Source: Erythrobacter sanguineus (GTDB lineage: Bacteria; Pseudomonadota; Alphaproteobacteria; Sphingomonadales; Sphingomonadaceae). From it: a DNA stretch of 61,184 nt. A program made the translations under genes and the position numbers. Positions 45,289 through 54,876 of this stretch are shown piece by piece (position 1 is the stretch's first letter; each line of letters opens with the position of its first letter). The DNA is taken from positions 1 to 61,184 of the forward strand of contig CAMCUB010000020.1 in the NCBI GenBank assembly GCA_945878845.1, in the 5' to 3' direction. A model generated the notes under the pieces. That model saw nothing but the letters and a program-made list of their open reading frames with translations. It ran no database searches and was not told the DNA's origin.

Positions 45289-45322
45289 AAGGGCCGCTCC
45301 TCGCTCGCGAGGGGCGGCCCTT
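45289..45322. terminator. Bidirectional terminator
   Basis: A 16-bp stem AAGGGCCGCTCCTCGC (45289-45304) / 45307-45322 with a single G-U pair and a 2-base loop, flanked by AA and TTT. It separates the CsbD gene from the convergent ThDP enzyme gene. Confidence 0.8.
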
Positions 45323-45329
45323 TCGCGTC

Positions 45330-47009
45330 TCAGGCGGTGCGGTTCGCCCGCGCGCGCAGGCCGGTGATCGTCGCGCCGCTGGCCGCGATGCGTTCAAGAT
45401 CGGTGCGCGCGTGGATCAGGCGGATGCCGGTCCGGCCCTTGGCCTCCTCGAGCGCGGCGATGAACTGCGCGGTGGTCTCCACCTGCGCGCTCCACGCCCC
45501 GTAGGCTGCGCCGAGCATCGCGAAATCGGGATTGGCGAGGGCGGTCGCCGAGACCCGGCCGGGATATTCGCGCTCCTGATGCATGCGGATCGTGCCGTAG
45601 GCGCCGTTGTCGACCACCACCAAGATGAGATTGGCGCCGTATTGCGCGGCGGTGGCGAGTTCCTGCCCGTTCATCAGGAAGTCCCCGTCGCCCGCCACGG
45701 CCACCACGGTGGCTTGCGGGAAGCGCAGGGCAGCGGCGACCGCGGCCGGCACGCCGTAGCCCATCGCGCCGCAGGTCGGGGCCAGCTGGCCCGGATAGGC
45801 GGCATAGCGCCAGTAGCGGTGCCACCATCCGGCAAAATTGCCCGCGCCGTTGCAGATGATCGTGTCGGCAGGGAGCATCTCGCGCATCGCGCCGACGCAG
45901 GCCGCAAGGTCCATCGCCGCGTCGGACGGCTGCGGGGTCGCCCAGGCGAGCCACTCGGCATGGGCCTCGGCGCCCGCATCGAAGGGGATGATGTCGCTGT
46001 GATCCCACAGGGCGGCGCATTCGGCGAATTCGTCCATGGCGCAGCACATCGCCAGATCGGTGCGATAGACGCGGCCCAGTTCTTCGGGGTCGGGATGGAT
46101 GTGGACGAGGGTCTGGCCGGGGTGTTCGAGGGTGGGGACGGTGTAGCCGTCGGTGGTCGCCTCGCCGAGCCTTGCGCCCACCGCGATCACCAGATCGGCG
46201 TTCCTGACCCGCTCGATCAGCTGCGGGTTGGGCCCATAGCCGAGGTTTCCGGCATAGACGGGCGAATCGGGCGCAATCGCGTCCTGACGGCGGAAGGCGG
46301 TCGCGACCGGCAGGCCTATGCTTTCCGCGAATTGCTGGAAGTAGTGGCGCGCCTTGGCGTTCCAGCCTGCGCCGCCGATGATCGCGATGGGGCTTGCGGC
46401 GTCGGCGATCATGTCGAACAGGGCGCGCATCGCGTCGGGGCAGACGGCCTGCGCGGGGCGCAAAGCCTGCGGGCGCGGGGCGAGGGCAGCGGGCACGTGC
46501 TCGACCAGCATGTCCTCGGGCAGGGCGAGCACCACCGGCCCGGGCCGCCCGCTGATCGCCACCGCATAGGCCCGCGCGATATATTCGGGGATGCGCAGCG
46601 GATCATCGATCCGTGCCGCCCACTTGCAGATCGGGCTGAAGAAGGCGGGGAAATCGACCTCCTGAAACCCCTCGCGCCCCTGCATCCCGCGCGCCACATC
46701 GCCGACGAACAGGATCATCGGCTGCGAATCCTGATGCGCGACATGCACGCCGATGCTGGCATTGGTCGCGCCGGGGCCGCGGGTGACGAAGGCGATGCCC
46801 GGCTGCCCTGTCATCGCTCCATCGGCGCAGGCCATGAAGGCGACTCCGCCTTCCTGACGGCAGGTGACGACCTCGATCTCCGGCCGGTCGGGCAGGGCAT
46901 CGAGAACCGCGAGGAAGCTTTCTCCCGGCACGGTGAAGATCCGCGTCGCGCCCTGGGCGGCAAGGCAATCGACCAGCAGGGCAGCCGCGCTGCGCGTGGA
47001 ATCGGTCAT
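45330..47009 (-). CDS. Thiamine diphosphate-dependent enzyme, acetolactate synthase-like
   Basis: 559 aa with the three-domain ThDP decarboxylase/synthase layout. The N-terminal PYR domain carries the cofactor-activating Glu, probably E53 (CRQEGGVAF). A central domain follows, then the PP domain with GDGDFLMNGQELATA...VVDNGAYG. It is related to large subunits of acetolactate synthase, but no small subunit lies nearby, so it may be a decarboxylase or another carboligase. ATG 47009 has GGGAGA upstream. It is divergent from the CtrA-boxed gene at 47170. Confidence 0.88.
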   Translation of the reverse strand: MTDSTRSAAALLVDCLAAQGATRIFTVPGESFLAVLDALPDRPEIEVVTCRQEGGVAFMACADGAMTGQPGIAFVTRGPGATNASIGVHVAHQDSQPMILFVGDVARGMQGREGFQEVDFPAFFSPICKWAARIDDPLRIPEYIARAYAVAISGRPGPVVLALPEDMLVEHVPAALAPRPQALRPAQAVCPDAMRALFDMIADAASPIAIIGGAGWNAKARHYFQQFAESIGLPVATAFRRQDAIAPDSPVYAGNLGYGPNPQLIERVRNADLVIAVGARLGEATTDGYTVPTLEHPGQTLVHIHPDPEELGRVYRTDLAMCCAMDEFAECAALWDHSDIIPFDAGAEAHAEWLAWATPQPSDAAMDLAACVGAMREMLPADTIICNGAGNFAGWWHRYWRYAAYPGQLAPTCGAMGYGVPAAVAAALRFPQATVVAVAGDGDFLMNGQELATAAQYGANLILVVVDNGAYGTIRMHQEREYPGRVSATALANPDFAMLGAAYGAWSAQVETTAQFIAALEEAKGRTGIRLIHARTDLERIAASGATITGLRARANRTA

Positions 47010-47118
47010 CGAAAACTCTCCCGTCGTCTGACCACGAGCCTCTAACGGGGGAGGCGCCCGGGCGCAAACTCGCCCTGTCCCACGCTGCGACACCTCTGCC
47101 GCAAACCGTTTTCAATGG

Positions 47119-47133
47119 TTAAGAAAGTCTTAA
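47119..47133. promoter_or_regulatory. CtrA-type site (TTAA-N7-TTAA)
   Basis: TTAA (47119-47122), seven bases, TTAA (47130-47133): the full binding pattern of the alphaproteobacterial cell-cycle regulator CtrA. It also reads as the dyad TTAAGA-AAG-TCTTAA. It lies in the divergent gap, 36 bases before the ATG at 47170 and 110 bases from the ThDP enzyme start. Confidence 0.65.
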
Positions 47134-47169
47134 AGCTGGCTGCTCCTGCCACCCCGGAGACTCGCAAAG

Positions 47170-47361
47170 ATGCGCCGCAGCCTGGTCCTTACCGAAGAGA
47201 CCGCCCGCCACTGGTTCCGCATGAGCCTGCCGCCGCACGTCAAGCGCGATCTGATCCCGATTCCGGCCGAGAGCCTGTGGCGGCTGACGATGGAAGACGT
47301 GCGCGGCGTGGCCAGCACTTATGTCGCAGTGACGCTCGCGGTGTTCGCCTTCATCATCTAG
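47170..47361 (+). CDS. Small protein with C-terminal membrane helix
   Basis: 63 aa. A charged N-terminal part (LTEETARHWFRMSLPPHVKRDLIPIPAESLWRL, in two stretches) is followed by one C-terminal hydrophobic helix (about 48-63, STYVAVTLAVFAFII), so it is a candidate tail-anchored protein. No known family is recognised. GGAG lies 12 bases before the ATG, and a CtrA-type box lies 36 bases upstream. A DUF4287 gene follows after 42 bases. Confidence 0.6.
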   Translation: MRRSLVLTEETARHWFRMSLPPHVKRDLIPIPAESLWRLTMEDVRGVASTYVAVTLAVFAFII

Positions 47362-47403
47362 TCTGCGGGTAGCGGCCCCGCGCCGATCCGGAGGTTGTCC
47401 ACG

Positions 47404-47622
47404 ATGAGTGAAGAGCAAAAGGTCAAGGGCCCAGCGTCCTACTTCCCCTCGATCGAGAAGACCTATGGCCAGCCGGTCGTGCACTGGCGGGCTATCGTGC
47501 GCGCGGCCATGCCCGCCAAGCACATGGAGCTGGTCAATATCCTGAAGACGACCCACGGGCTGGGCCACGGCCACGCCAATGCGATCGTCGCCCACACCCT
47601 CGCCGAGGACGCGAAAGGCTAG
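47404..47622 (+). CDS. DUF4287 domain protein
   Basis: 72 aa. The pattern YFPSIEKTYGQPVVHWRAIV, then AKHMELVNILKTTHGLGHGHANAIVAHTLA, is typical of DUF4287, a short helical domain of unknown function. ATG 47404 has GGAGG at good spacing. The stop overlaps that of the convergent transporter in a CTAG. Confidence 0.88.
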   Translation: MSEEQKVKGPASYFPSIEKTYGQPVVHWRAIVRAAMPAKHMELVNILKTTHGLGHGHANAIVAHTLAEDAKG

Positions 47623-48935
47623 ACGCCAAGCGTGGTACGCTGCGTCTCCACCCGGTAGAGCTTTCGCGCAAGGTGTGCCGACAGCAGGCACAGCGCGAGG
47701 CTCAGCAGCAATTGCTCGGCCAGCGGGATGCCGAAGAAGCCGAGCACCCCGGCGACGCCCGCGCCCACCGCCATGAACACCGAGGAGATGAAGTTGTTCG
47801 CCGCGACCGAGCGCGAGGCTTCGGACTTTTCCACCCGCGTCGTCAGGAAGGCATAGAGCGGCACCACGAACATGCCGCCTGCGACCGCGATCAGCAGCAG
47901 GTTGGCAACCAGCAGCAGTGCGAGCGGTTGGGCAAGGAATTCGGTCACGGTGAAGAGCTCGCCCGCAGGCTGCAGGTTCCAGGTCCGGCAGATCAGATAG
48001 AAGCCGATCAGCAGCACGCCCATCACCAGCACCGAGACCGGCGAATGGCGCGCGGAAATCTCGCCCTTGAGCAGCGCGTTGATCGCCACCGATCCGATCG
48101 CGATCCCGGCCGAGAAGGCGACCAGCATCACCATCGCCACCTGCTTGTCGGCGAGCAGCACGTTCTTGGCGAGCGGGAAGAACTGCACCCCAAGGATCGC
48201 CGCGATCGCCCAGAAGAAGCTGATCGCCAGCACTGCATAGCGCAGCTCGAGATTGCGCATCGAGAAAGCGATCAGCGACTTAGAGGCGCGCATCGGGTTC
48301 CATTCCACCGTGACATCCGCGCTCTGCGCCGGGGCGGCGGGAACGAAGCGGCACACCGCATAGCCGACCAGCGCGATCGCGATCACCGCGACCGTGCTCT
48401 CGCCCACCGACAGCACTGCGGCGAGGATCATGCCGGTGAGGATCGCGACGTAAGTTCCCGCCTCGACCAGCCCGGTGCCGGCGAGGACCTCGTGGTCTTC
48501 GAGATGCTGCGGCAGGATCGCGTATTTGATCGGGCCGAAGAAGGTCGAGTGGACGCCCATCGCGAACAGCGCGGCAAACATCAGCGGGATCGCCACGCTT
48601 TCCACCATCATGCCCTTCGCAGCGAGCATCAGCCCGGCAGCTCCGGCGGCCATAATGATGATCTCGGCAAACTTGATCCAGCGGATGATCTTCGTCTTGT
48701 CGCGCATGTCGGCAAGCTGGCCCGAAGTCGCCGAGAACAGCACGAAGGGCAGCACGAACAGCGCCGTCGCAACCCCGCTCACCAGCGTCTCCATCTCGGG
48801 CGAATCGTAGAGCTGGTACACGATGAACAGCACCATCGCGTTCTTGTAGAGATTGTCGTTGAGCGCGTTGAGCAGCTGGGTGACGAACAGCGGCGCAAAG
48901 CGGCGCTTGCCCATGAGTTGGAGCGATGTGGTCAT
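47619..48935 (-). CDS. MFS transporter, LplT-like
   Basis: 438 aa with about 12 membrane helices. It opens with RFAPLFVTQLLNALNDNLYKNAMVLFI and has STFFGPIKYAILPQHL, both typical of LplT-type lysophospholipid flippases. In other bacteria LplT lies next to or is fused with the acyltransferase Aas; neither is seen here, but pgsA is divergent from it. The substrate is inferred from the family only. Confidence 0.82.
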   Translation of the reverse strand: MTTSLQLMGKRRFAPLFVTQLLNALNDNLYKNAMVLFIVYQLYDSPEMETLVSGVATALFVLPFVLFSATSGQLADMRDKTKIIRWIKFAEIIIMAAGAAGLMLAAKGMMVESVAIPLMFAALFAMGVHSTFFGPIKYAILPQHLEDHEVLAGTGLVEAGTYVAILTGMILAAVLSVGESTVAVIAIALVGYAVCRFVPAAPAQSADVTVEWNPMRASKSLIAFSMRNLELRYAVLAISFFWAIAAILGVQFFPLAKNVLLADKQVAMVMLVAFSAGIAIGSVAINALLKGEISARHSPVSVLVMGVLLIGFYLICRTWNLQPAGELFTVTEFLAQPLALLLVANLLLIAVAGGMFVVPLYAFLTTRVEKSEASRSVAANNFISSVFMAVGAGVAGVLGFFGIPLAEQLLLSLALCLLSAHLARKLYRVETQRTTLGV

Positions 48936-49102
48936 GCCGGTGTTACGCTGGGGCTTCCCTATGAGTTACGAGCGACATAGCGCGGGGGCGCGGTTTCACA
49001 AGTGCGCATGACGTGGGGGCAGGGTGCAGGCCTTCCGGTGTCTTTCTGAGCGCAGGGGTTTTGTGCGAGCACGCAAGCGGCTAGGAGTGGAGGGGGAAAC
49101 CT

Positions 49103-49711
49103 ATGTCGAGCCTGCCCAACATCCTCACCTGTAGCCGCATCTTCGCGGTGCCGCTTCTGGCGTTCTTCCTGTGGTGGCCGGAATGGCGCGCAGGCTATCT
49201 CATTGGCTTTGTGCTCTATTGCATCATCGCCATCACCGATTTCTTCGACGGCTATCTCGCCCGCGCGCAGGGGACGGTCTCCAAGCTCGGCATCTTTCTC
49301 GACCCGATCGCCGACAAGATCATGGTCGCGGCAGTGATTCTGGTGCTGACCGCGCAGGGCTATCTGCGCGGGCCCTATGCGGGCGATGTCCACGTGATTG
49401 CGGGGCTGGTTATTCTGGTGCGCGAGATCGCGGTGTCGGGCCTGCGCGAATTTCTGGGGGGGATTCAGGTCTCGGTGCCGGTGTCGAAGCTCGCCAAGTG
49501 GAAGACCACCTTCCAGCTGGTATCGCTGGGTGCGCTGATCCTCGGCGGCGCGGTGCACGGGCCACCGTGCCAGTCGGTGTTCGAGGGCTGTGGCTCGATC
49601 GCGCAGAGCTGGGTGCACCTGATCGGGCTGGTCTCGCTGTGGACCGCGGCGGCGCTTACCCTGATTACCGGCTGGGATTACCTGCGCGTCGGCCTCAAGC
49701 ACATGGATTGA
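49103..49711 (+). CDS. pgsA: CDP-diacylglycerol-glycerol-3-phosphate 3-phosphatidyltransferase
   Basis: 202 aa. Opens MSSLPNILTCSRI and has the complete CDP-alcohol phosphatidyltransferase motif: D46, D49-G50, A53-R54, G63, D67, D71. About five membrane helices are present. It makes phosphatidylglycerophosphate, the route to phosphatidylglycerol and cardiolipin. The upstream bases GAGTGGAGGGGG form the ribosome site. Confidence 0.94.
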   Translation: MSSLPNILTCSRIFAVPLLAFFLWWPEWRAGYLIGFVLYCIIAITDFFDGYLARAQGTVSKLGIFLDPIADKIMVAAVILVLTAQGYLRGPYAGDVHVIAGLVILVREIAVSGLREFLGGIQVSVPVSKLAKWKTTFQLVSLGALILGGAVHGPPCQSVFEGCGSIAQSWVHLIGLVSLWTAAALTLITGWDYLRVGLKHMD

Positions 49712-49786
49712 GGCGGTAAAAGCGCGCCGCACGCTTGCATGAAACGCACTGGATGCGGCGGGCGGCTTGGGGTTACACTTTGCTCC

Positions 49787-50125
49787 ATGGGATCGGATGC
49801 GACACGCCGCGACGGCGCCTTTGTCGGGCAATTGGCGAATCACGCGCGCCGCCTGCAGGGCGAGGCGCGTGAAGCGCTGGCGCGCGGCGAGTTCACCCGC
49901 GCATCGGCCCTGATCGGCGATGCCGAGCTGCTCGCCGAGGATGTCCACGACATGGTCGACGATATTGAGCGGCGCGAACTTGGCGAGCGGGCGATGCTGG
50001 CCGCCTATGATGTGCGGGGCGCGGCCGGGCCCGCAGCCCGCCCGGCGCTGGCACCGCCCTCGCTCAGCAAGCGCATCGCGCTGGCCGCGACCCTCGCGAT
50101 GAGCTTCGCGCTGGTGGAGTGCTGA
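49787..50125 (+). CDS. Hypothetical protein
   Basis: 112 aa from ATG 49787 (a longer start at 49739 is possible but less likely). The N-terminal part is helical and charged (GQLANHARRLQGEAREALARGEFTRASALIGDAELLAEDVHDMVDDIE), and residues near 95-111 are hydrophobic (RIALAATLAMSFALVE), a possible C-terminal anchor. No family recognised. It converges on oxyR with a 6-base gap. Confidence 0.5.
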   Translation: MGSDATRRDGAFVGQLANHARRLQGEAREALARGEFTRASALIGDAELLAEDVHDMVDDIERRELGERAMLAAYDVRGAAGPAARPALAPPSLSKRIALAATLAMSFALVEC

Positions 50126-50131
50126 GCGGGT

Positions 50132-51028
50132 TCAGCCCGCCCGCAGTTCGTCCGCCAGCAGCAGGAAATCCGCCTCTCTCGGCGAATTCTTGCGCCACGC
50201 TAGCACGATCTCGCGCTTGGCGGTGGGGCTGTCGACGGGCCGCGCGACCACTTGGGTGCCGGCGAGAATGCCCGCCTTCAATGCCATTTCGGGGAGCATG
50301 GTGAGGCCAAGGTCATTGTCGACCAGCTGCACCAGCGTGTGCAGGCTCGTGCCGATCATCGCCGCGCTCGCCCGCAGTTCGGCGCGGTTGCAGGCGGCCA
50401 GCGCATGGTCGCGCAGGCAGTGGCCGTCTTCCAGCAGCAGCAGCCGTCCCTGATCGATCATGTCAGGCTTGATGCTCGCCGGAGGATCGCGCGGATCGTC
50501 CTTGGGGAAGGCGATGAACAGCCGGTCGTCGGCAATATGCGCGATTGCTGCGTCGCCCGTGTCGAAGGGCAGGGCGAGCAGCACGCAATCGACGCGGCCG
50601 TGGCTGAGGGATTCGAGCGCGTCGTTGCTGGTCTCCTCGCGCAGCATCAGCTTGAGGTCGGGGCGCTCGCGCTTCAGCCGGGGCAACATGCGCGGGAGCA
50701 GGAAGGGCGCGATGGTCGGGATCACGCTCATCCTGAGCTCGCCCGACAGCGGCTTGCCCGAGGCGTGGACCAGATCGGCAAGCTCTTCGGCCTCGCGCAG
50801 CAGCCGGTTGGCCTTGGCCACCACCTGCTCGCCCAGTGCGGTAAAGCGCACGACCCGGCGCGAGCGTTCGACCAGCGTCACGCCAAGCAGCGATTCCAGC
50901 TCGCGAATCCCCGCCGACAGCGTCGATTGCGACACGAAGCTGGCATCGGCCGCCTTGCCGAAATGCCCGTGCTCGTGGAGCGCCACGAGATATTGCAGCT
51001 GCTTGATGGTGGGGAGGTAGGTGCTCAC
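50132..51028 (-). CDS. oxyR: Hydrogen peroxide-sensing regulator OxyR
   Basis: 298 aa, LysR family. The N-terminal HTH (TIKQLQYLVALHEHGHFGKAA, SQSTLSAGIRELE) is OxyR-like. The redox pair is C204 and C213 in EDGHCLRDHALAACNR, the nine-residue spacing of E. coli C199/C208. Disulphide formation by peroxide activates catalase and peroxidase genes. The start is GTG 51028. It lies 10 bases downstream of rnd on the same strand, so the two may be co-transcribed. Confidence 0.93.
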   Translation of the reverse strand: MSTYLPTIKQLQYLVALHEHGHFGKAADASFVSQSTLSAGIRELESLLGVTLVERSRRVVRFTALGEQVVAKANRLLREAEELADLVHASGKPLSGELRMSVIPTIAPFLLPRMLPRLKRERPDLKLMLREETSNDALESLSHGRVDCVLLALPFDTGDAAIAHIADDRLFIAFPKDDPRDPPASIKPDMIDQGRLLLLEDGHCLRDHALAACNRAELRASAAMIGTSLHTLVQLVDNDLGLTMLPEMALKAGILAGTQVVARPVDSPTAKREIVLAWRKNSPREADFLLLADELRAG

Positions 51029-51038
51029 GTCTCGCGCG

Positions 51039-52292
51039 CTATTCCGCCGCCAGGGTGTCGGGGTTTTCGTCCGCTTCGGGCTCGGGTTCGGGCGCCGGTG
51101 CGGGTTCTGGTTCCGACACCACAACCACATCGTCGATATGGGTCATCTTGAGCTTGCCGCGTTCCACGGCGAAGGCGAGCTTGCCTTCGACCAGATCGAG
51201 CGCGTCCTTGCCGAACACCTCGTAGCGCCAGCCTTGCAGCACCGGGAGATTGCGCACCCCTGCCGCGAGCGCCTCCATCTCGTCGGCGCGGGTGAGCAGG
51301 CGCGGGGCGACGTCGATCTCGCGGGCGCGGATTTTCAGCAGCAGCTTGAGCAGATCGGCAACCAGCGCGCCTTCCTTGCCGAGCGGCGCGCCCTGCTTGA
51401 TCTTCTCGGGCATTTCGGACTTGGGCAGCGGCTCGGCGTCGGCGAGCACCTTCATTAGCCGCTTGCCGATGTCATTATCCTTCCACGCCGGACTGAGCCC
51501 GCGCACCTTGGCCAGATCGCCCTGCGTCTTAGGCGGGTGGCTGGCGATGTCGGCGAGGGTCTCGTCGCGCATGATCCGCCCGCGCGGGATGTTCTTGTGC
51601 TGCGCCTCGCTCTCGCGCCAACCGGCGAGCGCCTTCATCCGGCCGAGCACCTGCGGATTGCGCCCCGGCTGGCGGATGCGCTTCCAGGCAACGCCCGGAT
51701 CGGTGAGGTAGTTCGACGGATCGGCGAGCTTCTCCATCTCGGCATCGAGCCAGAGCCCGCGGCCGGTCTTGATCAGCTTCTTGAGGATTCTGGGGAAGAT
51801 GCCGGCCAGGTAGGTAACGTCGCCGATGGCATATTCGATCTGGCGGTCGGTCAGCGGGCGGCGGCTCCAGTCAGTGAAGCGCGCGCCCTTGTCGATGGTG
51901 AGGCCGACCCAGGTCTCGACGAGGTTGGCATAGCCGATCTGTTCGGACTGGCTGATCGCCATCATCGCGATCTGGGTGTCGAAGATTGGGTGCGGGGTCT
52001 TGCCGGTGAGGTTGACGATGATCTCGACATCCTGCCCACCGGCGTGGAAGACCTTGAGCACGTCCTCGTTCTCGCACATCAGGTCGAGCAGCGGCTTCAA
52101 GTCGATCCCGTCGGCCATCGGATCGATCGCGGCGGCTTCTTCGGTATTGGCGATCTGCACCAGGCACAGCTCGGGCCAATAGGTGTTCTCGCGCATGAAC
52201 TCGGTGTCGACCGCGACGAAATCGGACTTCGCAAGACGGTCGCAGAGGTCGGAGAGGGCCTCGGTGGTGGTAATCAGCGGATGGATTTTCAT
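51039..52292 (-). CDS. rnd: Ribonuclease D
   Basis: 417 aa. DEDDy exonuclease residues: D29 and E31 (VAVDTEFMRE), D88 (HAGGQDVE), and Y154/D158 (YAIGDVTYL). HRDC-like domains follow (about 200-280 and 290-375). The C-terminus has an extra Glu/Pro-rich tail (PEPAPAPEPEPEADENPD) not seen in E. coli. RNase D trims tRNA 3' ends. It lies upstream of oxyR and divergent from aspS. Confidence 0.95.
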   Translation of the reverse strand: MKIHPLITTTEALSDLCDRLAKSDFVAVDTEFMRENTYWPELCLVQIANTEEAAAIDPMADGIDLKPLLDLMCENEDVLKVFHAGGQDVEIIVNLTGKTPHPIFDTQIAMMAISQSEQIGYANLVETWVGLTIDKGARFTDWSRRPLTDRQIEYAIGDVTYLAGIFPRILKKLIKTGRGLWLDAEMEKLADPSNYLTDPGVAWKRIRQPGRNPQVLGRMKALAGWRESEAQHKNIPRGRIMRDETLADIASHPPKTQGDLAKVRGLSPAWKDNDIGKRLMKVLADAEPLPKSEMPEKIKQGAPLGKEGALVADLLKLLLKIRAREIDVAPRLLTRADEMEALAAGVRNLPVLQGWRYEVFGKDALDLVEGKLAFAVERGKLKMTHIDDVVVVSEPEPAPAPEPEPEADENPDTLAAE

Positions 52293-52465
52293 GTCTTCTT
52301 TTCGCGTTTGCCGGGCGGAGTGCCGCCCTCGGGATCGTTCCCAGTATGCCCGCCGCCGCTTGACAAAGCGGCGGGCTTGCCCTGTTAGCGCGCCGACGGC
52401 GGAGCAAGGCTCCGAACGCGCCCGCGCGCCCTAGCGTCATAGCCGCCAACAGGACAAGAGTTTAG

Positions 52466-54253
52466 ATGCACCCCTACCGCACGCATACTTGCGCACAGCT
52501 TTCTTCCGGCAATGTGGGCGAGACCGTCCGCCTGTCGGGCTGGATCCATCGCAAGCGCGACCACGGGGGCGTGCTATTCGTCGACCTGCGCGATCATTAC
52601 GGCATCACCCAGATCGTCGCCGACAGCGACAGCCCGGCGCTGCCGGTGCTCGAAGGCCTGCGCGTCGAGAGCGTCATCACCATCGAGGGCACGGTCAAGG
52701 CGCGTGCCGCGGGGACCGTCAACGCCAACCTCGCCACCGGCGAGATCGAGATCTTTGCGCGCGGCGTGACGGTGCAGAGCGCCGCCGAAGAGCTGCCCAT
52801 GCCGGTCGCCGACGAGCAGCCTTACCCTGAGGACATCCGCCTCAAGTACCGTTTCCTCGATCTGCGCCGCGAGACGCTGCACAAGAACATCATGACCCGC
52901 GTGGCGGTCATCGCCGACATGCGGCAGCGGATGAACGCGGTGGGCTTCAACGAGTTCTCGACGCCGATCCTTACGGCATCCTCTCCCGAAGGCGCGCGCG
53001 ACTTCCTCGTGCCGAGCCGCATCCATGCGGGCAAATTCTATGCGCTCCCGCAGGCGCCGCAGCAGTACAAGCAGCTGCTGATGGTCGCCGGCTTCGACCG
53101 CTATTTCCAGATCGCCCCCTGCTTCCGCGACGAAGACCCGCGCGCCGACCGTCTGCCGGGCGAGTTCTACCAGCTCGACCTCGAAATGAGTTTCGTGACT
53201 CAGGAAGAGGTGTGGGAGACAATGGAGCCCGTGATCCAGGGCACTTTTGCGGCGTTTGCGGGCGAGAAGGCTGTGACCCCGGCGGGCGAGTTCCCGCGCA
53301 TTCCTTACGATGAGGCGATGCTCAAGTATGGCTCGGACAAGCCGGACCTTCGCAACCCGCTGATCATCTCGGACGTGTCGTCGCACTTCACCTCGAGCGG
53401 CTTTGGTCTGTTCGAAAAGATCGTCGGCGGCGGCGGAGTGGTGCGCGTCATCCCCGCGCCCGCCACCCACGAGAAGAGCCGCAAGTTCTTCGACGACATG
53501 AACGATTGGGCGCGCAAGGAAGGCTATGCGGGCCTCGGCTATGTCACCCGCAAGGGCGGCGAATTCGGCGGGCCGATCGCCAAGAACCACGGGCCTGAGC
53601 GCATGGCCGAACTCTATGCCGAGCTTGGGCTGGGCGAGAACGATGGCCTGTTCTTCGCGGCGGGCAAGGAAGCCGACGCGGCCAAGCTTGCCGGTGCCGC
53701 GCGCATCCGCTGCGCTGAGGAACTCGGCCTCATCGACGAAAGCCGCTTCGCGCTGTGCTGGATCGTCGATTTCCCGCTCTACGAGTGGAACGAGGACGAG
53801 AAGAAGGTCGATTTCAGCCACAACCCGTTCTCGATGCCGCAGGGCGGGATCGAGGCGCTGGAGGGGCAGGACCCGCTGACCATCAAGGCGTACCAGTACG
53901 ACCTCGTCTGCAACGGCTTTGAAATCGCCTCCGGTTCGATCCGCAACCACAAGCCCGAAACCATGGTGAAGGCGTTCGAAATCACCGGCCTGACTCAGGC
54001 GGATGTCGAGGAACGCTTCGGCGGGATGTACCGCGCCTTCCAATACGGCGCCCCGCCGCACGGGGGGATGGCCGCGGGCGTCGACCGCATCATCATGCTG
54101 CTGTGCGGCGCGAAGAACCTGCGCGAGATCTCGCTCTTCCCGATGAACCAGCGCGCCGAGGATCTGCTGATGGGCGCGCCGTCGCCCGCCGAACCGCGAG
54201 CCTTGCGCGATTTGCATCTTCGGGTGGTCGAACCGGTTGGCAAAGTTAATTAG
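52466..54253 (+). CDS. aspS: Aspartyl-tRNA synthetase
   Basis: 595 aa, bacterial type. An N-terminal OB-fold anticodon domain ([23 protein letters not shown]) leads to the class II catalytic core: motif 2 [24 protein letters not shown], a bacterial insertion domain (about 290-420) and motif 3 ([13 protein letters not shown]). It charges tRNA-Asp and possibly tRNA-Asn; discrimination cannot be read here. It is divergent from rnd. Confidence 0.97.
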   Translation: MHPYRTHTCAQLSSGNVGETVRLSGWIHRKRDHGGVLFVDLRDHYGITQIVADSDSPALPVLEGLRVESVITIEGTVKARAAGTVNANLATGEIEIFARGVTVQSAAEELPMPVADEQPYPEDIRLKYRFLDLRRETLHKNIMTRVAVIADMRQRMNAVGFNEFSTPILTASSPEGARDFLVPSRIHAGKFYALPQAPQQYKQLLMVAGFDRYFQIAPCFRDEDPRADRLPGEFYQLDLEMSFVTQEEVWETMEPVIQGTFAAFAGEKAVTPAGEFPRIPYDEAMLKYGSDKPDLRNPLIISDVSSHFTSSGFGLFEKIVGGGGVVRVIPAPATHEKSRKFFDDMNDWARKEGYAGLGYVTRKGGEFGGPIAKNHGPERMAELYAELGLGENDGLFFAAGKEADAAKLAGAARIRCAEELGLIDESRFALCWIVDFPLYEWNEDEKKVDFSHNPFSMPQGGIEALEGQDPLTIKAYQYDLVCNGFEIASGSIRNHKPETMVKAFEITGLTQADVEERFGGMYRAFQYGAPPHGGMAAGVDRIIMLLCGAKNLREISLFPMNQRAEDLLMGAPSPAEPRALRDLHLRVVEPVGKVN

Positions 54254-54318
54254 ACCAGCTAACTCATCCCCGATAGGCGATCAAAAAGGCAGCTAACGCG
54301 GAGAAACCGCGGCTGACC

Positions 54319-54876
54319 GTGCCAGTCGGGGGCAGTCTGAGCGTTTTGCAGAGTTTATGGTCGGGATTGGCGCCTCTGGCTCTAGCAGCCGCATCCCAGT
54401 CCGTGCCTGCTGGCCTGCCGCTCGGAAACGAGCCTGATCCCTACCGCGCGGTGGTTGCCCGGATGGTGCGGGGGATCGTTCAATACAGCCGCTGGCCCGA
54501 TAATCCGCGCCGCCTGCGCGCCTGCGTGGTGGGACCGGCCGACCATGCCGAGGATCTCATCGAAGGCCGGCAGGTCGCGGCCGTGGGTGTCGACGTGGTG
54601 CGCCGCGATGTCGCGAGCGTCCAGCCGAGCGAGTGCCAGATCGTCTATCTCGGCCGCCTCGGCATCGATGACGCGCGGATCGTTACCGCACGGATGCGGG
54701 GCCATGCGGTGCTGACCATCGCCGAAAACGATCCTGCTTGCCGCAGCCGGGCGATGTTCTGCCTGCTGTTCGAGGCGCAGTCGCTGTCCTTCCGGCTCAA
54801 CATCGATGCCGTTTCGCAATCGCAGGTGCGGGTCGATCCACGCGTCCTGCGGCTTGCTGAAGGGGGCACCACATGA
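54319..54876 (+). CDS. yfiR: YfiR-like periplasmic regulator (DUF4154)
   Basis: 185 aa. A probable signal sequence lies at residues 8-27, then the YfiR/DUF4154 domain (YRAVVARMVRGIVQYSRWPD, CVVGPADHAEDLIEG, CQIVYLGRL, VLTIAEND). Cysteines C69, C106, C141 and C148 have nearly the spacing of the four that form two disulphides in Pseudomonas aeruginosa YfiR. YfiR binds and represses the diguanylate cyclase YfiN in the periplasm. Start GTG 54319; the stop overlaps yfiN (ATGA). Confidence 0.87.
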   Translation: MPVGGSLSVLQSLWSGLAPLALAAASQSVPAGLPLGNEPDPYRAVVARMVRGIVQYSRWPDNPRRLRACVVGPADHAEDLIEGRQVAAVGVDVVRRDVASVQPSECQIVYLGRLGIDDARIVTARMRGHAVLTIAENDPACRSRAMFCLLFEAQSLSFRLNIDAVSQSQVRVDPRVLRLAEGGTT

